In this document: piece by piece, positions 42,186-51,276 of the stretch
How positions within the stretch are numbered: the first letter of the stretch is position 1
Layout: each line of letters opens with the position of its first letter
NCBI RefSeq assembly: GCF_018474015.1
Contig: NZ_JAHCSG010000001.1
Coordinates: forward strand, 806,001-870,000
Length of the DNA stretch: 64,000 nucleotides
Reading direction: 5' to 3'
DNA from: Williamsia sp. CHRR-6
GTDB taxonomy: Bacteria > Actinomycetota > Actinomycetes > Mycobacteriales > Mycobacteriaceae
Notes under the pieces: generated by a model
Database searches by the model: none
Told to the model about the DNA's origin: nothing
Seen by the model: only the letters and a program-made list of their open reading frames with translations
Made by a program: the position numbers and the translations under genes

Positions 42186-42536
42186 TCAGCGCCGGAAGCC
42201 GAAGTAGATCGCCAGCGGCACCACCGAGACGACGCCGGCGATGACGGCCGGCACCAGACCAACGGTGGCCGAACGCCATCCGATGGCCAGGACCACCGAC
42301 ACAGCCAGGAAGGCGACCGCCAACGCTGTCGAGCCGTTACCCACCCGGGGACGATCGAGACCGTTGACGTGCACCGCGATCCACGCCGCGAACGCCGCCA
42401 CCGCCGCGACCGCCGCCACCCACCAGCTCACCACCCCCGTAGCGGCCAGGCCCTGCACGGTGCCACAGCCGAGCACAGTCAGGATGGCCAGCGCACGTTC
42501 GACGCTGGAGGACGGTCGGACCGGAACCTGTTGCAT
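42186..42536 (-). CDS. Four-segment membrane protein of unknown function
   Basis: 116 residues, mostly hydrophobic, with about four membrane segments (about residues 15-35, 38-58, 66-85 and 91-112). No recognisable motif. It is coupled to the downstream winged-helix regulator (3-bp gap), a pairing seen widely in actinobacteria where the membrane protein is thought to be regulated by, or to signal to, its partner. The function is not known. Confidence 0.75.
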   Translation of the reverse strand: MQQVPVRPSSSVERALAILTVLGCGTVQGLAATGVVSWWVAAVAAVAAFAAWIAVHVNGLDRPRVGNGSTALAVAFLAVSVVLAIGWRSATVGLVPAVIAGVVSVVPLAIYFGFRR

Positions 42537-42617
42537 GACAATCCACCTCGGGGATCTGGAGTATTTGTTGCCAAGATAGCAACAAATGGCTGCCGCCGGT
42601 AGCCGTTCATCAGGTGA

Positions 42618-43118
42618 TCACCCGACCCTCACCCCGGCATCACCGAAGACCACCCGGAACACAAACCCCGCCTCCGGCCCCATCACATCGGTCACCAGAT
42701 CGATCAGGGTGGCCGCGAACTGCCCGCCGTGGGCGGGTGTGCCCGGTTCGGCGAGGTGGTGCGCCAACTCGTGCAGCACCACCAGCTCGCGCAGCGCCCA
42801 CCGTCCCGCTGACGATTCCGGGAGCGCTATCACCGCCGGCGGACCCGGCTCGTAGTGGGCGCTGCGGTGCCCTCGGCGCGTCCGCACCGCCACCGGCCGC
42901 GTGGCCCGGGGAAACGCCTCGCGCACCGTGGGCCGCTGCAGCACTCGCGCGACGTGGTCGGTCACGGCCTGCACCGATCCGAATCGCGCCTCGGCTGGGC
43001 GGGTGATGGTGGTTCCGGCCACCTGCAGCATCGACGTCGGCGCGTCGAACATGCTGTGCACCAACGCCTCTGCCGCATACAGCGCCGCTCGCTGGTGATC
43101 GCGCCCGTCCTGACCCAT
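42618..43118 (-). CDS. Putative zinc metallohydrolase (TIGR04338 type)
   Basis: 166 residues from ATG 43118; the longer open frame to 44000 is antisense to nothing real upstream and lies across the DUF2786 gene. The HExxH zinc motif is H116-E117-x-x-H120 (HELAHHL), with H130 in GTPAHGGQF as the likely third ligand. The fold is that of small actinobacterial metallohydrolases. Biological substrate unknown. Next to the DUF2786 gene, 56 bp apart, same strand. Confidence 0.8.
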   Translation of the reverse strand: MGQDGRDHQRAALYAAEALVHSMFDAPTSMLQVAGTTITRPAEARFGSVQAVTDHVARVLQRPTVREAFPRATRPVAVRTRRGHRSAHYEPGPPAVIALPESSAGRWALRELVVLHELAHHLAEPGTPAHGGQFAATLIDLVTDVMGPEAGFVFRVVFGDAGVRVG

Positions 43119-43174
43119 GACCGCGACCCTACCCAGCGCATCCGTCCCACCCCCACCCCTGCCCAGCGGGCCCC

Positions 43175-44032
43175 TCAGCGCTCGAGCGCACCTCGCGATC
43201 CGTCGAGCCCGGGGTTCTCCCCGAGACGTGCCCGGCGACCCGCACGGTCTCCGGCCCGTCGGGCCGCCTCCGAGTAGCCCGCCGACGCGCTCGACCCACG
43301 CCACGTCCCACGCGCGGACGACTGCGAACGATGCAGGTCCAGGATGGCCACCTCCTTGTCGCGCAGCGCGATCTGGGTCGAAGACGCTCGATGTCCGGCA
43401 TCGGCGGTCATCGCCTGCTCGCGCGCCTCGTCCCGGGCGTTCGACAGCCGCACCCCGATCCGCTCGGCGAACGCGGACTGAAAGTTCAACCGGGCGGTGA
43501 TGGGCGAGAGTGGCGTGGTCTCGACCACTCGCCGAGTCATCCAGCCCGACTGCCGCGTGACCACCTTGCGGGCGGTCTCCTCGCGATAGGCACCGCTCTT
43601 GAGGTACGCGTCGCTGGCCGCCACCATCTGCACCACCAGCGAGCTGTACAGCGCCTCCACACTGTCGATGTCGCCGGCAAAGCCGTAAGCGATGACGAAC
43701 GTGGAGTTGTGCGCCACGTCCACCTTCACGTCGTTGGCGTGCGCGATCGCCGCGAAAAGAGCCACATACGTGCGTAATCCGCGTTTCCCGGCCGTCCCGA
43801 TCGCAACCTGGCGCACCACCGGGACGCTGCGTGAGCCCACCGGATCGTGCGCCCGCGCCACCGCTAGATCGATCGACGCCGCCGTGGCCAGGCGTTGGGC
43901 GGCCGCCATGAACGTGGCCGCCTCGTGCTCGTTGTCGGTCCCCTCGGCTTGGCGCAACAGCCCGGCGATCCGGGTCAGCAACTTGTCGTCTCGCATACAC
44001 ATGAGACTAGGCACACGCGCATTCGGTTCCAT
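43175..44032 (-). CDS. DUF2786 domain protein
   Basis: 285 residues if ATG 44032 is used; ATG at 44002 or 43996 is equally possible, since none has a clear ribosome site. The N-terminal DUF2786 motif reads LLTRIAGLLRQAEGTDNEHEAATFMAAAQRL. The middle is followed by a DUF7168-like helical part, and the last 60 residues are Arg/Ser/Gly-rich. Such proteins occur in phage and actinobacterial genomes with no known function. Same strand as the metallohydrolase downstream. Confidence 0.8.
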   Translation of the reverse strand: MEPNARVPSLMCMRDDKLLTRIAGLLRQAEGTDNEHEAATFMAAAQRLATAASIDLAVARAHDPVGSRSVPVVRQVAIGTAGKRGLRTYVALFAAIAHANDVKVDVAHNSTFVIAYGFAGDIDSVEALYSSLVVQMVAASDAYLKSGAYREETARKVVTRQSGWMTRRVVETTPLSPITARLNFQSAFAERIGVRLSNARDEAREQAMTADAGHRASSTQIALRDKEVAILDLHRSQSSARGTWRGSSASAGYSEAARRAGDRAGRRARLGENPGLDGSRGALER

Positions 44033-44081
44033 CGAGTCGCGACATCGCTTCCCAGGCAGGCGGGGCGGTTAGGTTGGCGCG

Positions 44082-44687
44082 GTGACATCTGCGTTGCTCG
44101 GGCTCGGCGTCGGCCTGTCGCTGATCGTGGCCATCGGCGCACAGAATGCCTTCGTGCTGCGCAGCGGCATCGCCGGTCAGCACGTGGGCGCGGTGGTGAG
44201 CGTCTGCATCGTCTCCGATGCGGTGTTGATCGCTGCCGGTGTGGCCGGTGTCGGGGTGGTGGTCAGCCGCTTCCCGTCCGCGGTCACCGTGGTCACCATC
44301 CTCGGAGCAGGTTTCCTCGCCGTCTACGGCCTGACCGCGCTACGCCGCGCCCGACACCCCGGGGCGATGACCATCGGCGGTGCCACCGCGGTCACCCGCG
44401 CCTGCGCCATCGGCACCTGCCTGGCGCTCACCTGGCTCAACCCACACGTCTATCTCGACACCGTGGTGTTCGTCGGGTCGGTGGCAAACCACGAATCTGG
44501 CGCAGGCCGTTGGTGGTTCGCCCTCGGCGCGATGGGCGCCAGTGCCATCTGGTTCACCGCCCTGGGCTACGGCGCACGCCTGCTACGTCCGGTGTTCACA
44601 CGTCCGTCGGCCTGGCGCGTCCTCGACATCGCCATCGGGGTGCTGATGCTGACTCTGGCCGCCACCCTGGTGGCCCGCCTGCTCTGA
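44082..44687 (+). CDS. LysE/ArgO family amino-acid exporter
   Basis: 201 residues from GTG 44082. Six membrane segments in the LysE arrangement, with the family motif GAQNAFVLRSG (about residues 19-29) and TWLNPHVYLDT near residue 125. ArgO and LysE export basic amino acids, and this motif pair is theirs rather than that of RhtB relatives. No LysG-like regulator is adjacent. Followed by a strong terminator shared with rplA. Confidence 0.9.
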   Translation: MTSALLGLGVGLSLIVAIGAQNAFVLRSGIAGQHVGAVVSVCIVSDAVLIAAGVAGVGVVVSRFPSAVTVVTILGAGFLAVYGLTALRRARHPGAMTIGGATAVTRACAIGTCLALTWLNPHVYLDTVVFVGSVANHESGAGRWWFALGAMGASAIWFTALGYGARLLRPVFTRPSAWRVLDIAIGVLMLTLAATLVARLL

Positions 44688-44703
44688 TGCGACCGCCCAG
44701 ACA

Positions 44704-44741
44704 CCGCAACCCCCGACCGTTGGTGCGGTCGGGGGTTGCGG
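44704..44741. terminator. Bidirectional intrinsic terminator, lysE/rplA
   Basis: A 16-bp perfect stem (44704-44719 with 44726-44741, CGCAACCCCCGACCG core) with loop TTGGTG lies between convergent lysE and rplA. No U-tract on either strand. Confidence 0.92.
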
Positions 44742-44762
44742 GCAAAGATCATCAGGGTGTGA

Positions 44763-45479
44763 TCAGCTCTCGGTCGGCTCCGCGTAGTTGCGGTTGATCG
44801 ACGGATCGACCGGGATACCGGGACCGGAGGTGGTGGAAACGGTGACCTTCTTCAGGTACCGGCCCTTCGCCGCCGACGGCTTGGACCGCAGGATCTCGTC
44901 GAGCGCGGCGCCGTAGTTCTCGGCCAGCTTCTCCGGCGAGAACGACGCCTTCCCGATCACGAAGTGCAGGTTGGCGGCCTTGTCCACGCGGAAGTTGATC
45001 TTGCCGCCCTTGATCTCGTTGACCGCCTTGGTGACATCGGGGGTCACGGTGCCGGTCTTCGGGTTGGGCATCAGGCCGCGCGGGCCCAGGACGCGTGCGA
45101 TACGTCCCACCTTGGCCATCTGATCCGGCGTCGCGATCGCGGCGTCGAACTCCAGCCAGCCGCCCTGGATCTTCTCGATCAGGTCCTCGGCGCCCACCTC
45201 GTCGGCACCAGCGGCGGTGGCCTCGGCGGCCTTGTCGCCCACGGCGAACACGATCACACGCGCGGTCTTGCCGGTGCCGTGCGGCAGGTTGACGGTGCCG
45301 CGCACCATCTGATCGGCCTTGCGCGGATCGACGCCGAGACGAACTGCGACCTCCACGGTCGCGTCGTACTTGGTCGATCCGGTCGCTTTGGCCAGGGCCG
45401 CAGCCTCCAGCGGGCTATACAGCCGGTCGCGGTCCACCTTCTCGGCGGCGGCGCGATAGGTCTTACTGGTCTTGCTCAT
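44763..45479 (-). CDS. rplA: 50S ribosomal protein L1
   Basis: 238 residues from ATG 45479, with AAGGAAAGAG upstream. L1 landmarks [35 protein letters not shown] and the [19 protein letters not shown] block are present. It binds 23S rRNA at the L1 stalk and can repress the rplKA mRNA. Second gene after rplK, separated by 139 bp that holds a hairpin and a short tandem repeat. Confidence 0.98.
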   Translation of the reverse strand: MSKTSKTYRAAAEKVDRDRLYSPLEAAALAKATGSTKYDATVEVAVRLGVDPRKADQMVRGTVNLPHGTGKTARVIVFAVGDKAAEATAAGADEVGAEDLIEKIQGGWLEFDAAIATPDQMAKVGRIARVLGPRGLMPNPKTGTVTPDVTKAVNEIKGGKINFRVDKAANLHFVIGKASFSPEKLAENYGAALDEILRSKPSAAKGRYLKKVTVSTTSGPGIPVDPSINRNYAEPTES

Positions 45480-45567
45480 GTGCTCTTTCCTTCTCTGCAA
45501 CTCACGCAGATCGGTGGTGTGCGGGCCGAGTCAGGCCCTCCCACGGGGGTTTTTGATTGTCGACGGC

Positions 45568-45635
45568 TGCGCCGTCGGTCCCTGTCAGCCGTTGGTCGTT
45601 GTCAGCCGTCGGTCCCTATCAGCCGTCGACCGTGA
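45568..45635 (-). repeat. Four 17-bp tandem repeats duplicating the rplK 3' end
   Basis: TCAGCCGT-type units start at 45568 (variant TGCGCCGT), 45585, 45602 and 45619, exactly 17 bp apart. The last holds the rplK stop codon and its final codons, so the others look like extra copies of the gene end. A CGACGGC/GCCGTCG hairpin (45561-45577) precedes them. Confidence 0.85.
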
Positions 45636-46053
45636 TGCCCATCGAGCGAGCAGTACCGGCGATGATCTTCGCGGCCTGGTCGATGTCGTTGGCGTTGAGG
45701 TCTTCCTGCTTGGTCTTGGCGATCTCACGGATCTGGTCCATGGTCACCTTGCCGACCTTCTTGCTGTGCGGCTCGCCCGAGCCCTTCTGCAGACCAGCCG
45801 CCTTGAGCAGCAGCTTGGCCGCGGGCGGGGTCTTCAGCTTGAAATCAAACGAGCGGTCCTCGTACACCGAGATCTCGACCGGCACGACCGTCCCGCGCTG
45901 CGACTCGGTCGCGGCGTTGTAGGCCTTGCAGAACTCCATGATGTTCACGCCGTGCTGACCGAGCGCCGGACCCACCGGCGGCGCAGGGTTGGCCTGGCCG
46001 GCCTGAATCTGGAGCTTGATGATCCCGGCGAGCTTCTTCTTCTTGGGGGGCAT
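45619..46053 (-). CDS. rplK: 50S ribosomal protein L11
   Basis: 144 residues. [26 protein letters not shown] and the [22 protein letters not shown] motif are typical, and the C-terminal rRNA-binding domain ends [17 protein letters not shown]. It forms the GTPase-associated centre and is the usual site of thiostrepton action. It follows nusG and precedes rplA. Confidence 0.99.
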   Translation of the reverse strand: MPPKKKKLAGIIKLQIQAGQANPAPPVGPALGQHGVNIMEFCKAYNAATESQRGTVVPVEISVYEDRSFDFKLKTPPAAKLLLKAAGLQKGSGEPHSKKVGKVTMDQIREIAKTKQEDLNANDIDQAAKIIAGTARSMGITVDG

Positions 46054-46166
46054 CTTCTTCGTTACCTTTTGTTGTTCGTGTCTGTCCGACCCCGACCCGA
46101 TCGCACCAGGTCGCGCTCAGACGTTTCCGCGCCCGCTGGAGACGCGAAAGTCTGGGAAAACTCTCG

Positions 46167-47018
46167 TCAGATCTTCTCGACCTGGGAGAAGGCGAGTTCG
46201 ACCGGGGTCTCGCGACCGAAGATCGACACCAACACCTTCACCTTGCGCTGCTCGGCGTTGACCTCGCTGATCGACGCAGGCAGCGTGGCGAACGGACCGT
46301 CCATGACGGTCACCGACTCGCCCACCTGGAAATCGACCTCGATCGTCGACGCCGCAGCGGCCTCGATTCCCTCGGCGACGCTGCCACCGCGCCCGGCGGC
46401 GACCTTCTTGGTCTCCACCCGCGGCGCGAGGAACTTGAGCACCTCGTTCATCGACAACGGCGACGGTCGCGAGGTGAGACCGACGAACCCGGTGACACCC
46501 GGGGTGTTGCGCACCGCGCCCCACGACTCGTCGTTGAGCTCCATGCGCACCAGGATGTATCCGGGCAGCACCTTGCGGTTGACCTTCTTGGGCTGACCGT
46601 TCTTGATCTCGGTGACCTCTTCGGTCGGGACCTCGACCTGGAAGATGTAGTCACCGACATCGAGGTTCTGCACGCGGGTCTCGAGGTTGGCCTTCACCTT
46701 GTTCTCGTACCCGGCGTAGCTGTGGATCACGTACCAGTCACCCGGCGCGCGACGCAGCTCCTTCTTCAACGCCTCGACCGGATCGAGCTCTCCCTCCGGC
46801 TCGGCGGGCGCGTCGGGCTCGACGGCGCCGGACTCGTCGGCGTCCTGCGCTCCGGAGTGGTCGTCGTCGGCGGCGGACTCACCGGTGGCGGAATCGTCGG
46901 TGGCAACCGCATCCGACGCCTCGTCAACCTCCCCGACAGACGCGTCAAGAGCATCGGTGCCCGGCTCGACGACATCAGTGTCGGTGTCGGTGATGCTCTC
47001 GTGTTCGGGGGTGCTCAC
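46167..47018 (-). CDS. nusG: Transcription termination/antitermination factor NusG
   Basis: 283 residues. The first 90 residues are an acidic, low-complexity extension typical of actinobacteria. The NGN domain runs from about 90 to 200 ([43 protein letters not shown]). The KOW domain closes the protein ([19 protein letters not shown]). It binds RNA polymerase and links it to Rho and ribosomes. Downstream of secE in the classic secE-nusG-rplK-rplA order. Confidence 0.98.
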   Translation of the reverse strand: MSTPEHESITDTDTDVVEPGTDALDASVGEVDEASDAVATDDSATGESAADDDHSGAQDADESGAVEPDAPAEPEGELDPVEALKKELRRAPGDWYVIHSYAGYENKVKANLETRVQNLDVGDYIFQVEVPTEEVTEIKNGQPKKVNRKVLPGYILVRMELNDESWGAVRNTPGVTGFVGLTSRPSPLSMNEVLKFLAPRVETKKVAAGRGGSVAEGIEAAAASTIEVDFQVGESVTVMDGPFATLPASISEVNAEQRKVKVLVSIFGRETPVELAFSQVEKI

Positions 47019-47116
47019 TGCAGCCCACGCTCCCTTTCGTTGCGGTCACACCCAAGCGGTGCACCGTTGTCGTGCTGGTCCGGGCCGGTGGCCGGGACCG
47101 ATGTTCGCGGCCTCGA

Positions 47117-47548
47117 TCAGCCGAACATCCAGAGGACCACCTTGGCGAAGCCAAGGTCGATCCCCGAGATGAACGCGGTCATCACGATCACGAAGATCAG
47201 CACGATGATCGTGTAGCGGATCATCTCCTGGCGGGTGGGCCAGATGACCTTCTTCAGCTCCGAGACGACCTGCCCGAGGAAAAGCCACAGCCGGGCGAAC
47301 GGGTTGCGTGAGGCATCCTTCTGGTCCGCCGTCGACTCTGCGGTGCGCTCCTTGAGCGCCACTCCCGAACCGGCTCGCGCGGCCGCCCGCTTACCGCGCG
47401 GTGCTGCACGCTTGCCGCTCGGGGTGGACTCGTCGACGTCGTCGGTCAACGCGTCGGCGTCCCGATCGTCATCGACCCCGGCATCGGTGGCGTCGACCCC
47501 GGCTGCTCCCTTGGCCCGAGCAGCTCTATCGCGCTTCTCCACCTGCAT
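47117..47548 (-). CDS. secE: Preprotein translocase subunit SecE
   Basis: 143 residues. The N-terminal 75 residues are a basic and acidic low-complexity extension, usual for the order. The core has the amphipathic helix FLGQVVSELKKVIWPTRQEM and a single membrane segment (IVLIFVIVMTAFISGIDL) near the end. It clamps SecY in the translocon. It follows tRNA-Trp and precedes nusG. Confidence 0.97.
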   Translation of the reverse strand: MQVEKRDRAARAKGAAGVDATDAGVDDDRDADALTDDVDESTPSGKRAAPRGKRAAARAGSGVALKERTAESTADQKDASRNPFARLWLFLGQVVSELKKVIWPTRQEMIRYTIIVLIFVIVMTAFISGIDLGFAKVVLWMFG

Positions 47549-47634
47549 CCTCTCGTCACGCTGCGTGTGATCGTGTGCGGCGGACCGCCCGCGAAGGAGA
47601 TCCGCCGACCGACGCGATTACGCCGGCCACGGGC

Positions 47635-47706
<72 letters not shown>

Positions 47707-47972
47707 TGGTCGGGCATCACGCCCATCCATCGGACAGTCGTCGTCGATGCCGTCATGCTCTCATCGGCGAGTCGATGCCCGTCTGCGTTCCACAAAACCA
47801 ACGCGCCACCCTGCAGGGCAGCGCGCAGTATGAGTAACCCCAGACAGTTCAGTGTACGACACGCGGCCAGACGAACTCCAATCACCGATATCGGCCGTCG
47901 GCGTGAATTCCCTGCGCACAAAGCCGCAGCTCGGCTGGGCTGTCACGAAAGAATCGAAAAAGGCGGCGCGGG

Positions 47973-49094
47973 TCAGGAGAACTGGACGTGCGCCAAGGCG
48001 CGGCCGAAGATCTTGCGCCCGTCCTGCTTGGCCACCAGCGCGATCTGTCCGGTGCGCGTCTGAGGATCCAGCGACCGCACCTTGCCGGTGAGCTCGAACC
48101 GGCCGTAGCCGTCGGCGGGTACGTAGACGGGGCTGGTGAAGCGCACGTTGTATTCGAACACCGCACCCGGGTCACCGACGAACGCCGAGATGTAGCCGGC
48201 CGCGATCCCCATCGTCTGCATGCCGTGGGCCACCACGTTCTCCAGACCCACCGCCTTGGCGATCTCCTCGCTGAAGTGGATCGGGTTGGGGTCGCCGGCC
48301 ACACCCGCGTAGTTCACCAGGTTGCCGCGGGTCAGTCGGACCGTCCGCGGCGCCAACTCCTGGCCCACGGTCAGGCTGTCGAAGCTGACGGCACCGAAGT
48401 GTTCGGGACGCACCTCGGAGTCGGGGGTCTCGAACCGGCCAGAGTGCTCGGGGATGGTGCGGCCGGGGTCGAACGACGCGCCCTCGACCAGCATGGTGTG
48501 TCGAACCATGTCCATGATCTCGACCGACGGGTCCTCGCCCGCCTTGCCCACCAGGGTCGTCCACGTGGTCAGCACTGGATCGCCGTGCTGATCGGTGATC
48601 TGGTTCTTGGTCACCAACATGTCGGCGTCGGCCACCCGACGGAACGAGTCCAGCGAGACCTCTACGACCAGGCGGTCACCGACGGCCAACGGACGATGGA
48701 ACACCAGCCGCTGATCGGCCTGCAATACCTGCGACACGTCGTAGCCCTGCAGGATCTCGTCGAAGAGGCGGCGCTGGGCGAGCATGCCGAAGATCCCGAC
48801 GAACGTCAGCGGCGCGATGATGCCGGCGTGGCCGTTGGCTTGCGCGGCCGAGTCGTTCCAATGGCACGGGTGACCGTCCTGCACCGCGCGGGCGTACTCG
48901 CGGATCTTCTCGCGACCCACCTCGTAGTAGTCCGCGCAGGTGTAGTGGTAGCCGACCATCTGCGCGGTGCGTACCGCGTTCTCCTCCGGCGTCAGCTTCT
49001 GCTCGGTGGCCATCACAGCCAGGCGATCTTCCACCGAGGAGTAAGAGGACTCACTGACGTTGGTCACAGAACCCGACCCTTCGACTACAGACAT
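47973..49094 (-). CDS. hadAB: Fused (3R)-hydroxyacyl-ACP dehydratase HadA-HadB
   Basis: 373 residues: an N-terminal HadA-like half (about 40-185, GYHYTCADYYEVGREKIREYARAV, IAPLTFVGIFGML, KNQITDQHGDPVLTTWTTLVGKAGED) joined to a HadB-like half (about 235-373) with the catalytic Asp/His block AGVAGDPNPIHFSEEIAKAVG and HGMQTMG. In M. tuberculosis these are separate genes Rv0635 and Rv0636 between rpmG2 and the tRNA-Trp/secE genes, the same place as here. It dehydrates 3-hydroxyacyl-ACP in FAS-II mycolate elongation. The true start may be ATG 49013 (MATEQKLTPEEN). Confidence 0.93.
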   Translation of the reverse strand: MSVVEGSGSVTNVSESSYSSVEDRLAVMATEQKLTPEENAVRTAQMVGYHYTCADYYEVGREKIREYARAVQDGHPCHWNDSAAQANGHAGIIAPLTFVGIFGMLAQRRLFDEILQGYDVSQVLQADQRLVFHRPLAVGDRLVVEVSLDSFRRVADADMLVTKNQITDQHGDPVLTTWTTLVGKAGEDPSVEIMDMVRHTMLVEGASFDPGRTIPEHSGRFETPDSEVRPEHFGAVSFDSLTVGQELAPRTVRLTRGNLVNYAGVAGDPNPIHFSEEIAKAVGLENVVAHGMQTMGIAAGYISAFVGDPGAVFEYNVRFTSPVYVPADGYGRFELTGKVRSLDPQTRTGQIALVAKQDGRKIFGRALAHVQFS

Positions 49095-49283
49095 GTCGTC
49101 GCGGTGAGCTCGGGTGAACCATCCGAACGGACTCGGCGTCGTGACGACATCATCTTCTCCGGTCTGGGACGGATGTAGGTGGTCCCGGCCGGACGACTTC
49201 TACGATTGGCAAACGCTACCAGCTGGCAGTGGCAAGGATCCCACGCCAAAACGCCCACCGCGCGGCGATGGGCGTTGTCGAGG

Positions 49284-49451
49284 TCAGCGCGACTCTTTGT
49301 GCGCCTGGTGGGTGCCGCAGTTCGGGCAGAACTTCTTGATCTCGAGGCGGTCGGGATCGTTGCGACGGTTCTTCTTGGTGATGTAGTTGCGGTGTTTGCA
49401 CACCTCGCAAGCCAGGGTGATCTTGGGGCGCACATCTGTTGAGGAAGCCAC
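49284..49451 (-). CDS. rpmG: 50S ribosomal protein L33
   Basis: 55 residues from GTG 49451. Zinc-ribbon cysteines are present as CEVC and CPNC (C+ form), with the [20 protein letters not shown] core. Conserved neighbour of hadAB and tRNA-Met/Thr in this order. Very likely the housekeeping, zinc-binding copy. Confidence 0.97.
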   Translation of the reverse strand: MASSTDVRPKITLACEVCKHRNYITKKNRRNDPDRLEIKKFCPNCGTHQAHKESR

Positions 49452-49539
49452 GGGCTTGCCTTTCGGGTGGGTCTGGTCGTTGCGGGCGGCGAACTCGATC
49501 GCAGGTGGCGTTCGCCGACTCACGCCGTCGTTCTCGCTG

Positions 49540-49613
<74 letters not shown>

Positions 49614-49650
49614 TTGGCGCCCGGATCAGTGACGACCCGGGAGTCCAGCG

Positions 49651-49723
49651 AGCCCCCTAACGGAATCGAACCGTTGACCTTTTCCTTACCATGGAAACGC
49701 TCTACCGACTGAGCTAAGGGGGC
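49651..49723 (-). tRNA. trnT: tRNA-Thr (GGU)
   Basis: 73 nt. Acceptor GCCCCCT pairs fully with AGGGGGC. Anticodon stem TTTCC/GGAAA encloses ATGGTAA, anticodon GGT. T-loop GGTTCGATTCC is intact; 3' CCA not encoded. Confidence 0.96.
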
Positions 49724-49895
49724 GGGATCCTCGGCTGCGCTGACGCTGCCGGAGAGCCTCGTCGAGGTTACACAGCCGCCCCGAGTGCCGCCAAATCGCT
49801 TGCGACCGGCGGCCCCGGAACGGCGTGTGCAACTCCGAAATCCCTGTCCACCGGCGGTTTCACCGACCGTCGTCGGTGATCCCGCAGGTGGAAGG

Positions 49896-49976
49896 TGGCA
49901 CGTGTAGGATTCGAACCTACGTAGCTTTCGCGACGGATTTACAGTCCGCTCCCATTGGCCGCTCGGGCAACGTGCC
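49896..49976 (-). tRNA. trnY: tRNA-Tyr (GUA)
   Basis: 81 nt class II tRNA with a long variable arm. Acceptor GGCACGT pairs with ACGTGCC. Anticodon loop CTGTAAA gives anticodon GTA. T-loop GGTTCGAATCC is present. 3' CCA not encoded. Confidence 0.95.
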
Positions 49977-50070
49977 GTGTGCCCAGACCCCGCCGGAGGC
50001 GGTGTGTCTGCGCGCAACACAGGTTACAACGACGCCCCCGCGGTTGCGAAAACCCCTGCTCCAGCCCCGT

Positions 50071-50210
50071 TTCGCACGGTTGTGGCCGCTTCGCACGGCC
50101 TGTGTCCGTTCGCACGATCTAGGCCCGTTCGCACGGTCTAGGCCCGTTCGCACACTGCATGCACCGTGCGAAACGATCACAACCGTGCGATATCCCGCTC
50201 GCCATGCGAA
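50071..50210. repeat. Family A phased repeat array A3 (8 cores, 19-bp register)
   Basis: Left-polarity TTCGCAC at 50071, 50090, 50109, 50128 and 50147; right-polarity GTGCGAA at 50166, GTGCGAT at 50185 and ATGCGAA at 50204. All steps are 19 bp. The central spacer is ACTGCATGCACC (50154-50165). Part of the flanks also pair: GGTTGTG (50078-50084) with CACAACC (50178-50184). It lies between tRNA-Tyr and the 3' end of the DUF559-like gene; nothing else is seen in 49977-50225. Confidence 0.88.
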
Positions 50211-50225
50211 CCGAGGGCAGCCCGA

Positions 50226-51179
50226 TCAGTGCCGACGGGCGGCCAGCGCGTGCGCGACCCGGTCGATGACCACACTCGGGCCGCGCTCCAGGTCCCGAAT
50301 GTTCCACCGCACGATCCCCAGCCCCAGATCGAGCAACTGCTGGGTACGGATCTTCTCGTCGTTGACGACCTCCTGAGCCGACCGTTGCGTATAGGCGCCG
50401 AAGTACTTGCCCATCCCGTCACACTCCCCCACCAGGCCCAACTCCTCCCAGAAGAAGTCGACCCGCGCCATCAGCCGGCCCCACCGATCGAAGAACTCAC
50501 GTTGCGGCTCCGGCTGCGGCAGCCGCGTCCCGGCGAACACGATGCGACTCCACGACTCCAGCGGACTCTCGGCTCGGTGATCCGCCCGCTCGATGGTTTC
50601 CGCCGCCCGCGACGCACCCCACATCCGCGTCATCGACCCGAGCTGTCGAGCCAATTCCGTTCGGGTGCACAGCTTTCGATGCAGGGCGGCGTCCAGCGCA
50701 GTCACTGCGCACCGCACCGACGCGGTGCGCGCGAGATCGACCAGAGTGCGTGCCGGGGTGGTGACGGGAACGCCGTCGACGAAGCAGACATCCGACGCCG
50801 CGACATTGCGGTGCATCACGCTGATCGACGACGCGCGCGAACCCGACACGGTCCCCGCGACACGGGCCAGATGCACGCGGGACAGGTCGGCGTCGACGAT
50901 CGGCAGGCCCCAGGCGGCCGCCGCCGTGATCCGCGCCAATGCGCTCGGCGCCGCAGTCGCACCCAGCACCCCGCGCCCCAGCGCCAGATGCCTGTCCTCG
51001 GGGAACTCCCCCACCTCGGCAGACGGCAGAAAGTAGCCGGGCGCCAACCTGGTCAAGACCCCCTCTGCCACTGCCCGCTCGACCTCGCCGCGGGTCATAC
51101 CGAAGTGTCTGAGCTGCGCGGCAGTGCGCGCGGTGGCCGGCCGTACCGTCTCCCGCGCAGTGATGTCGGTGATCAACAT
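50226..51179 (-). CDS. DUF559-like / AbiEi-type protein with a nuclease-like C-terminus
   Basis: 317 residues from ATG 51179; a GTG at 51248 would add 23 residues without a visible domain. The N-terminal part (RTAAQLRHFGMTRGEVERAVAEG, GVLTRLAPGYFLP) resembles the winged-helix of AbiEi antitoxins, with a following part like TTPARTLVDLAR. The C-terminal 90 residues read like a DUF559/Vsr-fold PD-(D/E)xK domain: SPLESWSRI, the Asp in ARVDFFWEELGL, and ExD in GECDGMGKY. Catalytic activity is unproven. The gene has family A arrays on both sides. Confidence 0.75.
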   Translation of the reverse strand: MLITDITARETVRPATARTAAQLRHFGMTRGEVERAVAEGVLTRLAPGYFLPSAEVGEFPEDRHLALGRGVLGATAAPSALARITAAAAWGLPIVDADLSRVHLARVAGTVSGSRASSISVMHRNVAASDVCFVDGVPVTTPARTLVDLARTASVRCAVTALDAALHRKLCTRTELARQLGSMTRMWGASRAAETIERADHRAESPLESWSRIVFAGTRLPQPEPQREFFDRWGRLMARVDFFWEELGLVGECDGMGKYFGAYTQRSAQEVVNDEKIRTQQLLDLGLGIVRWNIRDLERGPSVVIDRVAHALAARRH

Positions 51180-51276
51180 GTTCTCGACGATGACCGATCC
51201 GCCAGCCGGTCTTACCCCACCTGGGGGTAACAACCCATAGTTGTCCACCGCTCAGACAGATTCCGTGGATCTGTGG

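Noticed and set aside
42618-44000. 460-codon minus-strand frame including the metallohydrolase
   Set aside because: Only the last 166 codons have protein-like composition and the HExxH motif; the upstream part is a shadow of the DUF2786 gene.
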